A stretch of DNA of 56,805 nt, taken from contig JAURZV010000051.1 in assembly GCA_030653175.1 (NCBI GenBank), positions 1-56,805 on the forward strand, in the 5' to 3' direction. This stretch comes from Methylobacter sp. GTDB lineage: Bacteria; Pseudomonadota; Gammaproteobacteria; Methylococcales; Methylomonadaceae. Position numbers and translations under genes: made by a program. Shown here piece by piece: positions 35,716-44,658 of the stretch (within the stretch, counting starts at the first letter, position 1; every line of letters starts with the position of its first letter). The notes under the pieces were generated by a model that did no database searches, was not told the DNA's origin, and saw only the letters and a list, made by a program, of their open reading frames with translations.

Positions 35716-36549
35716 TCAAGCTTGCCGCTCTGAATTCAACAGCTCAATAACAGGCCGGGTTTGGGGGCGAACGCCACGCCAGATAAAAAAAGCTTCCGCC
35801 GCCTGTTCAACCAGCATACCCAGTCCATCCAGGCTTTTTGCCGCATGATTTTCCAGTCCCCAACGCACAAAAGCCGTCGGTTCGTTGCCGTAGGCGAGAT
35901 CATAACAGTTGCCGCCTGTTGCCAGTAATCCGGCCGGTAGCGCCGGTACACAACCGCTCAAACTGGCTGATGTTGCGTTTAAAATTAAGTCGAACTGCCG
36001 GTTTTTTAAATCATCAAAGCCGCAGCCGGTGATAGCCCCTTTATCGTGAAATTCAGCGGCCAGCTTGACGGCCTTATCAACGGTGCGGTTGGCAATAACA
36101 AGGGTTTGCGGAGATTGCTCAAGGATAGGGGCTATGATGCCCCGGCTGGCGCCACCGGCACCCAGAATCAGTATTCGAATGCCCGATAAGGTGATGGCAT
36201 GGTTGGTAAGCAAGTCTGTTACCAGGCCTATGCCGTCGGTGTTATCGCCTAATATAGAACCGTCCGCCTGAAGTGCGAGCGTGTTGACTGCCTTGCTCAG
36301 TTGGGCGCGTTCTGTTTTATGGTCGGCGTAGTTCCAGGCAAGTTCTTTCAGCGGTACGGTGCAATTTAAGCCTTTGCCGCCTTCAGCAAAAAACATCGCA
36401 ACGGCTGTCCGGAACTGTTCGGCCGGCACGTCCACCGCAGTATATTCAAGTGCTTGTCCGGTTTGTTCGGCAAAAAGACGATGAATTCGTGGTGATTTAC
36501 TGTGCTTGATAGGGTGACCAAACACAGCGTAGCGGTCTATTGAGGTCAT
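35716..36549 (-). CDS. aroE: Shikimate dehydrogenase
   Basis: Reduces 3-dehydroshikimate to shikimate with NADPH in aromatic amino-acid synthesis. About 277 residues from the ATG at 36549 (MTSIDRYAVFGHPIKHSKSP), which overlaps the stop of the upstream membrane-protein gene (ATGA) and so looks translationally coupled. Substrate-binding SKSPRIH, catalytic Lys in NCTVPLKELA, NTDGIG and the NADP loop GAGGASRG are all visible. Confidence 0.95.
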   Translation of the reverse strand: MTSIDRYAVFGHPIKHSKSPRIHRLFAEQTGQALEYTAVDVPAEQFRTAVAMFFAEGGKGLNCTVPLKELAWNYADHKTERAQLSKAVNTLALQADGSILGDNTDGIGLVTDLLTNHAITLSGIRILILGAGGASRGIIAPILEQSPQTLVIANRTVDKAVKLAAEFHDKGAITGCGFDDLKNRQFDLILNATSASLSGCVPALPAGLLATGGNCYDLAYGNEPTAFVRWGLENHAAKSLDGLGMLVEQAAEAFFIWRGVRPQTRPVIELLNSERQA

Positions 36550-37079
36550 GATTGTGCTTTTTTCTCCGTCCATAATTCCCATGCAATGGTCACCGCAACA
36601 ATCAAAATGGCAACGCCCAATTCTATCCAGAGAAAATGCGGGGTATATACCGAAACAACAGCGGCAACCCCCAGGAAAATGCCAACCAGACTAAAGCGCC
36701 AGCCTACGCGGAGACCGTCAAGTATGGTTGAAAGCGATAAAATCAGCAGGATAATAAGACCGGCATCTTCCTCGGGTATCCGTCCGGACTGATGTATTAA
36801 AAATACTCCGCCAACTACCAGTAACGATGTGGCCCAGTGTATCGATTGCTCACGAAAGATAATCTTGAAATCATCACTGCGGTGCTTCGATTGCAGCCAG
36901 CCGATAATCATCGCAAACAGGCAAAATACAAAAACCAAAATGAGCCAGTAACCATAGCCGTCGGCAGGGGAAAAATCCATGATGCCGATACCGACTAGCG
37001 ACAGGAGCAGCAGTAAAACCAAAATGGCTTCCTCGATGTGAAATCTTCTTTTTTCGGCGATTAGAGTATCTTCTGACAT
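36546..37079 (-). CDS. Six-span inner-membrane protein, unknown function
   Basis: A 177-residue hydrophobic protein with about six transmembrane segments, starting after a charged N-terminus (MSEDTLIAEKRRFHIEE). Its stop overlaps the aroE start and it follows hemB by 53 bases on the same strand. I recognise no domain. Its place between hemB and aroE suggests cotranscription rather than a shared function. Confidence 0.75.
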   Translation of the reverse strand: MSEDTLIAEKRRFHIEEAILVLLLLLSLVGIGIMDFSPADGYGYWLILVFVFCLFAMIIGWLQSKHRSDDFKIIFREQSIHWATSLLVVGGVFLIHQSGRIPEEDAGLIILLILSLSTILDGLRVGWRFSLVGIFLGVAAVVSVYTPHFLWIELGVAILIVAVTIAWELWTEKKAQS

Positions 37080-37132
37080 AACACAGGCCTCACTTTAGGT
37101 TGTTAGATTAAGGATTATTTAAAATGTCTGTA

Positions 37133-38242
<1,110 letters not shown>

Positions 38243-38307
38243 TCAGGGAATACAACTTCGATATTTGAAGAGTGAATGCATCCGCCAGTTTGATTTTAGA
38301 GGGTTTT

Positions 38308-38952
38308 ATGAAAGCTAAGCAAGTTACAATGTTCGGTTTATTTGCTGTATTACTCAGTTTAATGCCTGTCACTAAGGGTGTTGCGGCTGATTTGTTGCCT
38401 CCACAACAGGCGATACAAGTCGCTTCTGCAAAATTACAGGAAAAACTGCAGGATAAATCGTTTACCAAAGATTTTGCCAAGATCACACAATTCGTTAACG
38501 AAGTCATTTATCCGCATACTGATTTCGACAGAATTTCAGAACTGGTTTTGGGGAAAATCTGGAAAACAGCAACTATTGATGAACGCGAGCGTTTTAAACA
38601 TGAATTCCAAACACTGCTGGTAAGAACCTATTCCCGCGCTTTTGTGGAATTTAATGATTGGTCGGTTCGTTTTCTGCCTCTTGAAATGGGAAGCGATGAG
38701 AAAAAAGTTATTGTAAAAACCGAAGTTTTGCAACCCGGTATACAGCCTATCGGCGTTAATTACCGGATGCTGCTAAATGGCGGCGAATGGAAGGCCTACG
38801 ATATTATGATTGAAGGCGTAAGTTTAGTGACCAACTATCGCAGCACTTTTACCAATGAGGTTCAAACCAAAGGTTCATTAAACGCGGTTATTGAAGGACT
38901 GGTTAAGCGTAATGCTGAGGCGCTGGCGGCAAAGCCTGCAGCGCATTCCTGA
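38308..38952 (+). CDS. MlaC/Ttg2D-family periplasmic phospholipid-binding protein
   Basis: A 214-residue exported protein: signal peptide MKAKQVTMFGLFAVLLSLMP with cleavage near VAA, then the MlaC fold (FTKDFAKITQFVNEVIYPHTDFDRIS). The ATG at 38308 has GAGGG upstream. MlaC carries phospholipids between membranes. Here no mlaFEDB genes are adjacent, so it may instead be the hopanoid-associated relative HpnM, which belongs to the same family. It diverges from hemB. Confidence 0.85.
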   Translation: MKAKQVTMFGLFAVLLSLMPVTKGVAADLLPPQQAIQVASAKLQEKLQDKSFTKDFAKITQFVNEVIYPHTDFDRISELVLGKIWKTATIDERERFKHEFQTLLVRTYSRAFVEFNDWSVRFLPLEMGSDEKKVIVKTEVLQPGIQPIGVNYRMLLNGGEWKAYDIMIEGVSLVTNYRSTFTNEVQTKGSLNAVIEGLVKRNAEALAAKPAAHS

Positions 38953-38971
38953 TTCATTGAAAAAACTAGAT

Positions 38972-38995
38972 GTAGGGGCGACCGGTCGGTCGCCC
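38972..38995. repeat. REP palindrome, GTAGGGGCGACC family
   Basis: GTAGGGGCGACCGGTCGGTC followed by GCCC: a GTAG head and a stable hairpin, 20 bases after the mlaC-like gene. Nearly identical to the palindrome at 817-844. Confidence 0.75.
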
Positions 38996-39045
38996 TTTTG
39001 CCCGCATTCTCCGTCCGTCCCGCCCAGCGCGGTTTTTGTTAAGTC

Positions 39046-39777
39046 ATGAATTCCCCGAAAGACTCCATTTATGCCAGCCCCATTGGCGAAGTCGGCGCTT
39101 TTAAATTTGACGAAACAGTAGCCGGCGTCTTCCCGGACATGATTCAACGATCCGTTCCCGGTTATAGCGCAATTATTTCTGCGATAGGCCTTTTGGCCGG
39201 GCGTTTTGCCCGTGAGCATAGCGTCTGTTACGATCTGGGCTGCTCGCTGGGCGCGGCGACCTTATCGATGCGCCACCAGATTGAAGCCGGAAACTGCCGC
39301 ATCATTGCCGTTGATAATTCCGAGGCGATGGTGGCACGCTTTCAGGAAATTTTACAAAAAGACCAAGCGCCGGTTGCAGTCGATGTGCTGTGCGCAGACA
39401 TTCGCGAGGTTGCGATTGAAAATGCCTCGGTGGTGGTTTTAAATTTTACCCTCCAGTTTATCCCGCTTGAACACCGATCCGATTTTTTGCAAAAAATCTA
39501 TCAGGGACTTTTGCCCGGCGGCATTTTAATCCTGTCGGAAAAACTCAAATTCGATGACGAAAGGCAGCAGGAATTGCAGACGCAAATGCATCACGCATTT
39601 AAAAAAGCGCAAGGTTACAGCGACCTGGAAATCAGCCAGAAACGCACGGCTTTGGAAAATGTGCTGATTCCTGAAACCTTTGCCCGGCATCAAAACCGTT
39701 TGCGGCAAGTCGGTTTCAGCAGTGCGGAAGTCTGGTTTCAATACTTCAACTTTGCTTCCATCATTGCGCTGAAATGA
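39046..39777 (+). CDS. cmoA: Carboxy-SAM synthase CmoA
   Basis: Converts S-adenosylmethionine and prephenate to carboxy-S-adenosylmethionine, the donor used by CmoB for wobble uridine modification in tRNA. 243 residues, Rossmann methyltransferase fold with CYDLGCSLGAATLS near residue 62, the IIAVDNSEAM strand and NFTLQFIP. It overlaps cmoB by 4 bases (ATGA). Confidence 0.95.
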   Translation: MNSPKDSIYASPIGEVGAFKFDETVAGVFPDMIQRSVPGYSAIISAIGLLAGRFAREHSVCYDLGCSLGAATLSMRHQIEAGNCRIIAVDNSEAMVARFQEILQKDQAPVAVDVLCADIREVAIENASVVVLNFTLQFIPLEHRSDFLQKIYQGLLPGGILILSEKLKFDDERQQELQTQMHHAFKKAQGYSDLEISQKRTALENVLIPETFARHQNRLRQVGFSSAEVWFQYFNFASIIALK

Positions 39778-40781
39778 TTGATTATCAACCTTTATACAAT
39801 ACACTGATCAATGCAAAGGCCGATGCTTGGGCAAAGATACTGCCGCAGCAGCTTGAACGGGGTTTTGATCAAGCCAAACATGGCGATTTAGCGCAGTGGC
39901 AGGCGCTGGTCGACAGCGTCCCGCACTTGCCCACCACACAACGAGTGCTGGATGCCGATGCGGTGCAAATAGGCAGTGCTGATGATTTGGTCGAAGAGCA
40001 TTGTAGGGGCGACTTTAGTCGCCCAGGGCGAATGAATTCGCCCCTACAAAGCCAATTAAAAGCACTGCATCCCTGGCGTAAAGGCCCCTACAACTTATTC
40101 GGCATCAACATAGATACCGAATGGCGATCAGACTGGAAGTGGAACCGTCTAAAAGACCATATCGCGCCGTTAGAGCATCGCCTGGTATTGGATGTAGGTT
40201 GCGGCAACGGCTACCATTGTTGGCGTATGCTGGGAGCCGGAGCAAAAACAGTGGTCGGCATCGACCCCATGTTACTCAATGTGATGCAGTTTCAGCTGGT
40301 TAGAAAACTGTATGGCGAGGCGCCGGTTTACGTCTTGCCGATAGGCATAGAAGAGTTGCCTTACGGCCTCAAGGCATTCGATACGGTATTTTCGATGGGG
40401 GTGCTGTACCATCGCCGTTCGCCTATCGATCATCTAATGGAATTAAGAGACTGCCTGCAACCCGGCGGCGAACTGGTATTGGAAACCCTGATTATCGATG
40501 GCGGCTTAGGTCAGGTATTACTGCCGGAAGACCGTTACGCCAGAATGCGCAACGTTTGGTTCCTTCCCAGTTGCGACACCCTGATCAGCTGGTTAAAGCG
40601 TTGCGGATTTAAAAATATCCGTTTGGTTGATGTTACCGTAACCAGCATTGAAGAACAGCGAACTACAGAATGGATGACTTTTCATTCGTTGAAAGATTTT
40701 CTGGATGCGGAAAATCCGCAACTGACTTGCGAAGGCTTGCCGGCTCCGAAACGGGCAATTGTTATTGCGAATGTGGCGTAG
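39774..40781 (+). CDS. cmoB: tRNA U34 carboxymethyltransferase CmoB, with repeat-derived insert
   Basis: Transfers the carboxymethyl group of carboxy-SAM to 5-hydroxyuridine at position 34 of certain tRNAs. 335 residues, about 12 more than E. coli CmoB. The SAM fold shows VLDVGCGNGYHCWRM near residue 140, and FSMGVLYHRRSP and RNVWFLPS follow. Residues about 77-92 (CRGDFSRPGRMNSPLQ) are encoded by a 49-bp palindromic REP (40001-40049), inserted in frame just before the conserved PWRKGPYNLFG. The TAG stop codon is also part of a repeat (40778 onward). Confidence 0.94.
   Translation: MIDYQPLYNTLINAKADAWAKILPQQLERGFDQAKHGDLAQWQALVDSVPHLPTTQRVLDADAVQIGSADDLVEEHCRGDFSRPGRMNSPLQSQLKALHPWRKGPYNLFGINIDTEWRSDWKWNRLKDHIAPLEHRLVLDVGCGNGYHCWRMLGAGAKTVVGIDPMLLNVMQFQLVRKLYGEAPVYVLPIGIEELPYGLKAFDTVFSMGVLYHRRSPIDHLMELRDCLQPGGELVLETLIIDGGLGQVLLPEDRYARMRNVWFLPSCDTLISWLKRCGFKNIRLVDVTVTSIEEQRTTEWMTFHSLKDFLDAENPQLTCEGLPAPKRAIVIANVA
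40001..40049. repeat. REP palindrome inside cmoB
   Basis: TTGTAGGGGCGA at the left is the exact reverse complement of TCGCCCCTACAA at the right. Between them are two small stems (GGGCGACTTTAGTCGCCC and GGGCGAATGAATTCGCCC). Same family as 817-844 and 38972-38995. Length and phase keep cmoB open. Confidence 0.85.
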
Positions 40782-40850
40782 GCCGGAATAAGGCCATCCA
40801 AGCGCGTAGCGCGAGGTGGCGTTTCCGGCGAATCAGGGTGGTGCTACAGA
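40778..40850. repeat. Partial copy of the GTAGGCCGGAATAAG element
   Basis: GTAGGCCGGAATAAGGCCAT then CCAAGCGCG, with GTTTCCGGCGAATC, matches the left half of the element at 24342-24459. The TAG at 40779-40781 is the cmoB stop codon. Confidence 0.7.
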
Positions 40851-40853
40851 GTT

Positions 40854-40896
40854 GGAGTGCAGGCTTCGCCTGCCTTGCAAGCAAAGCTTGCACTCC
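40854..40896. repeat. REP flanking the RAYT gene, left copy
   Basis: GGAGTGCAGGCTTCGCCTGC then CTTGCAAGCAAAGCTTGCAC and TCC. It forms two hairpins and an outer GGAGTGCA/TGCACTCC pair. The same sequence lies in inverted orientation at 41480-41521 on the other side of the RAYT gene. Confidence 0.8.
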
Positions 40897-40906
40897 CGCC
40901 GTTTAT

Positions 40907-41441
40907 TTAAAAGTCGTCTTCGGTCAGAATTAAGGATTGGTATTTCGGGTTATTGCTAAATTGCCGCCGCAAGTTTTCTCGGCCAACTTTTTCTATGTGC
41001 TGATGAAAACTGGAAAAAGGATAATCAGCCAGATTTTTCGTATAGCCATGTTTTACCGGATTGTTCAGCAAATAGTTAAGGTGAATTAAATAATCGTTTT
41101 CATCACGCGGACAATAATCCCAGTAATTCCACCATGCCGGTAAATTAGAGGGATAGGTTTTTCTGATTAACTGCCCCGATTGATAATGCACCCGACCTAT
41201 GATTTTCGGCAAATCTTCGCCTTTATGACTAAACGCTATCAGGTGGTAGTGATTATTCAACACCACCCAATGTTCCAGCGTCCAGAAAAATTCAGTAAAC
41301 GTTTGTTGCAACAAGGCGGTCAACTGTTCTTTAAGTTGATCGTTTAATAGGTGGCGTTTTAGATAAATACTGCCGGTTATAAAAGTAACTGGTATTATCT
41401 AGCAGAAGGTGTGCGGGGCGATGCTTATAGCGTTTTAACAT
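40907..41441 (-). pseudogene. REP-associated tyrosine transposase (RAYT), frameshifted
   Basis: An HUH single-strand transposase of the IS200-like Y1/TnpA_REP group. The front part (MLKRYKHRPAHLLLDNTSYF from 41441) is followed, after a +1 base at a run of four A's near 41381-41384 (plus strand), by ITGSIYLKRHLLNDQLKEQ and the catalytic LNNHYHLI (His-x-His) in the next frame. The C-terminal YLLNNPVKHGY is intact. Removing one base would restore about 177 residues. It lies between cmoB and ubiC with REP copies on both sides. Either it is a decayed gene or the base is a sequencing error. Confidence 0.85.
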
Positions 41442-41479
41442 AGTCAGCTCGTAAGGTGTATTAATGTACGAAGCGCGGT

Positions 41480-41521
41480 GGAGTGCAAGCTTTGCTTGCA
41501 AGGCAGGCGAAGCCTGCACTC
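41480..41521. repeat. REP flanking the RAYT gene, right copy
   Basis: GGAGTGCAAGCTTTGCTTGC then AAGGCAGGCGAAGCCTGCAC: the inverted copy of 40854-40896. It lies between the RAYT start and the ubiC end. Confidence 0.8.
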
Positions 41522-41547
41522 GTGTTAGAGCTGTTCTACTTGCCCAG

Positions 41548-42111
41548 CTAAAAAACCTCCAAAACCCCCGGTAAAAAAAACTCACTGACCAGCATTTGCC
41601 GGTGCGCTATCGCGTAAACGGTTCTTCTGCCCCATATCGGCTGGTCGATATGGCCTTCAGATATCGCGGGCTGCGTCCAGGTCGGCGGGTCGATCAAGGT
41701 GACATCCATTTCGATGCGTTCCAGTTTGGGGTAGGAAAAAATAACTTCCCCCAGCGGACGACTGCCGAGATGAGCCAGGTTGCTTTTAGCCACTTTGACG
41801 GTTTTTGCCGGTATGATGGTTCTGGCTAAAATCAGGGGTTTGCCGTCGGCGTGGAGTAAAACTTCACGGATCAGGCTGTATTTGTTTTCGTGCAATTTAA
41901 GCAGTCTGCGTTCACTTAAGAACGGCGTATTCCATTGCTGAAGCAGGATTTTAACGCCAATCGCATCGCCGTAATAATCTCGCAGACGCTGGGTCAGCGA
42001 TCCCGGTTCATAGGTCCATGACTGGACATTTTCCGGCAGGGTATGGCGGATGCCTGACCGGTTTTCCAGCCATAAGGGTTCCCGGTTAAATAAAAAGCTT
42101 TTGGTTGCCAA
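41548..42111 (-). CDS. ubiC: Chorismate lyase UbiC
   Basis: Splits chorismate into 4-hydroxybenzoate and pyruvate, the first committed step of ubiquinone synthesis. 187 residues. Family features: SLIREVLLHADGKPLILART, SRPLGEVIF (arginine) and IWGRRTVYAIAHRQMLVSEFFLP with the active-site glutamate. It follows recG by 6 bases on the same strand. Confidence 0.92.
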   Translation of the reverse strand: MATKSFLFNREPLWLENRSGIRHTLPENVQSWTYEPGSLTQRLRDYYGDAIGVKILLQQWNTPFLSERRLLKLHENKYSLIREVLLHADGKPLILARTIIPAKTVKVAKSNLAHLGSRPLGEVIFSYPKLERIEMDVTLIDPPTWTQPAISEGHIDQPIWGRRTVYAIAHRQMLVSEFFLPGVLEVF

Positions 42112-42117
42112 CTTAAA

Positions 42118-44220
42118 TTAAACCTCGGAATATTCTGTAGACGCGCCCAGCCAGCGATCGCATAAGGGTTGGACGGCTTGGGGCGAGTGAGTGAAAAAGC
42201 TGTCGCCTATCTGTTGAACGGCAGCCAGCAAATCGGAATCCCTGGCCAAATCGGCAATTTTAAAATGCATTTGTCCGGTCTGCCGGGTGCCCATGACTTC
42301 GCCGGGGCCGCGCAGCTCAAGGTCTTTTTCGGCAATGACAAAGCCGTCGTTGCTGTCCCGTAAAACCCCCAGACGATGGCGGGCGGTATCGGACAAAGGC
42401 GCTTGATACATCAGCAGGCAATAACTGTCGTCATTGCCGCGACCGACCCGGCCGCGCAATTGATGCAGCTGCGACAGCCCGAGACGTTCCGGATTTTCGA
42501 TAATCATTAATCCGGCATTGGGCACATCGACGCCGACTTCTATGACGGTCGTGGCGACCAGCAAATCAATTTGGTGATTTTTAAAAGCCTGCATGACGGC
42601 GTCTTTTTCGGCGGATTTCATGCGTCCGTGTATCAGCGCAACACGTACATTCGGCAAGGCTTCTGTCAGTCGCTCGGCGGTTTTTTCCGCAGCCTCGCAT
42701 TGCAACACTTCCGACTCTTCAATCAGCGTGCAGACCCAATAGACCTGTTTTTTTTTGCCGACCCAGCCGTTGATCCGGTCGATCACATCGGCGCGCCGTT
42801 CGGCGGGAATCACGCTGGTGACGATCGGTTTTCTACCCGGCGGCAGCTCGTCGATAATGGATATGTCCAGATCGGAATATTGCAGCATGGCCAGCGTGCG
42901 GGGAATCGGCGTGGCGGTCATCACTAACTGGTGCGGTCTGACGCCGCCGCCCTGTTGGCCTTTTTCCCTGAGTGCCAGCCGCTGGTGTACGCCGAAACGG
43001 TGTTGCTCATCAATAATAATCAGGCCGAGACGATGAAAGTTCACGCTGTCCTGAAATAACGCATGAGTACCGATAATAATGCCTGCGGTGCCGTTCTCCA
43101 ACGCTTGTAAAACGGCTTTTCTGGCATTGCCTTTGAGTTGTCCGGTTAAGTACGCCACCTGGGTCTGAAAGCCGTCAAACCAAGCGCTGAAATTGCGCTT
43201 ATGTTGCTCCGCCAGCAACTCGGTCGGAGCCATCACCGCAACCTGATAACCTGCCGTTAGCGCCAGTAATGCCGCGTAGGCGGAGACTATGGTTTTACCT
43301 GAGCCGACATCGCCCTGTACCAAGCGCATCATCGGATGTTGCAGGCGACAATCGGCTTCAATTTCCGCGATGACCCGTTGCTGCGCGCCGGTCAGTTTAA
43401 ACGGCAGGGAGCGGATGAAATGCTCAGTGGCGATTTGACCTGCCGCCGCCACATGAAAAGAGGGCGCCAGCCAGGCTTTGGTTTTATTCCGGGTTATTCT
43501 CAGGCTTAAATAATGCGCCAGCAGTTCTTCAAAGGCCAGCCGTTTTAGCGCGGGTACGCTGCCGTTTTGCAAGGCTTCAATCGACACCGATTCGTCCGGC
43601 GCATGAAGGGTCCGGATTGCATCGGCCAAGGTAGGGTAATGGTATTGCTTTAAGATCGACTCGGGTATCCAGTCGGTCAGCAACTCGGGCTCATGGTTGC
43701 AAAGCTCTAAAGCCTGTTTAACCGCCTTGCGTATGACATTCTGGCTAAGCCCTTCGGTCAGCGGATAAACGGGAGTCAAGCGCGTTTCCGTTATGCAGTC
43801 GTCGGGATTGGCGATGACCTTGTATTCAGGATGAACCATTTCCAGCCCGGCAAAACCGTAGCGGACTTCGGCAAAACAGCTGATCGATGTGCCGGGTTTC
43901 AGCGTGTTGTGCTGGTTGGCGGAAAAGTGGAAGAACTTCAGGCTGATAAAGCCGGTGCCGTCGCCGATTCGACAGATCAGGCTTTTTCGGCCTCTGGGTA
44001 AAACGTCGATAAATTCGACCTTGCCGCTGATCAGTACCGTCATGCCCGGTTTTAACGAGCCGATCGGATATACGCGGGTGCGGTCTTCGTAACGCAGAGG
44101 TAAGTGAAAAATCAAGTCCTGAAGTGTGTGAAGGCCGAGTTTTTGCAGGCGGTTTGCGGATTGAGCGCCTATCCCTGTCAATATGCTGACTGGTTGATTC
44201 AGGGTATTCGGGGTTTTCAT
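42118..44220 (-). CDS. recG: ATP-dependent DNA helicase RecG
   Basis: Remodels stalled replication forks and branch-migrates recombination intermediates. 700 residues: an N-terminal OB/wedge domain, then the SF2 helicase core with Walker A GDVGSGKT, the DEQH box (IIDEQHRFG), MTATPIPRTL and the motif VI QLRGRVGRG. It sits in the rpoZ-spoT-ridA-recG-ubiC run, 23 bases after ridA. Confidence 0.97.
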   Translation of the reverse strand: MKTPNTLNQPVSILTGIGAQSANRLQKLGLHTLQDLIFHLPLRYEDRTRVYPIGSLKPGMTVLISGKVEFIDVLPRGRKSLICRIGDGTGFISLKFFHFSANQHNTLKPGTSISCFAEVRYGFAGLEMVHPEYKVIANPDDCITETRLTPVYPLTEGLSQNVIRKAVKQALELCNHEPELLTDWIPESILKQYHYPTLADAIRTLHAPDESVSIEALQNGSVPALKRLAFEELLAHYLSLRITRNKTKAWLAPSFHVAAAGQIATEHFIRSLPFKLTGAQQRVIAEIEADCRLQHPMMRLVQGDVGSGKTIVSAYAALLALTAGYQVAVMAPTELLAEQHKRNFSAWFDGFQTQVAYLTGQLKGNARKAVLQALENGTAGIIIGTHALFQDSVNFHRLGLIIIDEQHRFGVHQRLALREKGQQGGGVRPHQLVMTATPIPRTLAMLQYSDLDISIIDELPPGRKPIVTSVIPAERRADVIDRINGWVGKKKQVYWVCTLIEESEVLQCEAAEKTAERLTEALPNVRVALIHGRMKSAEKDAVMQAFKNHQIDLLVATTVIEVGVDVPNAGLMIIENPERLGLSQLHQLRGRVGRGNDDSYCLLMYQAPLSDTARHRLGVLRDSNDGFVIAEKDLELRGPGEVMGTRQTGQMHFKIADLARDSDLLAAVQQIGDSFFTHSPQAVQPLCDRWLGASTEYSEV

Positions 44221-44243
44221 TAACGGGGTATGTTAGCGAGTAA

Positions 44244-44648
44244 TCAACAAGCCGGGTATTCCTGGGGCTTTAAAATCATAATCGCATCCATTTCCACATC
44301 GGCGGCTTTAGGCAAAGCGGCAACGCCGATAGCGGCGCGTGCGGGGTAGGGTTCCTGGAAATAATGCCCCATGATTTCGTTGACTAACGGGAAGTGCGCC
44401 AGATCGGTCAAAAAAACATTCAACTTGACGATGTCCGAAAAATCGCCGCCCGCAGCTTCTGCAACCGCTTGCAAGTTGTCGAATACCTGGGTGATTTGCG
44501 CGCCTATATCGCCTTCAATAAGGGTCATGGTTTCAGGCACCAAAGGAATTTGTCCTGAAAGATAAACCGTGCGATCAACCCTGACCGCTTGCGAATAGGT
44601 GCCGATGGCTTGCGGCGCTTTGTCGGACTGGATGATTTGTTTGGTCAT
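44244..44648 (-). CDS. ridA: RidA family enamine/imine deaminase
   Basis: Hydrolyses reactive 2-aminoacrylate and related imines. 134 residues, trimeric YjgF fold. The catalytic arginine lies in [20 protein letters not shown], and [10 protein letters not shown] and IGTYSQAV are typical. AAAGGAT precedes the ATG. It lies between spoT and recG, where E. coli has trmH. Confidence 0.95.
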   Translation of the reverse strand: MTKQIIQSDKAPQAIGTYSQAVRVDRTVYLSGQIPLVPETMTLIEGDIGAQITQVFDNLQAVAEAAGGDFSDIVKLNVFLTDLAHFPLVNEIMGHYFQEPYPARAAIGVAALPKAADVEMDAIMILKPQEYPAC

Positions 44649-44658
44649 TTTTGATCCT

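Noticed and set aside
40907-41441. RAYT gene considered as an intact IS200-type insertion sequence
   Set aside because: No typical IS200/IS605 ends were seen, the frame is broken, and the flanking REPs fit a RAYT locus better.
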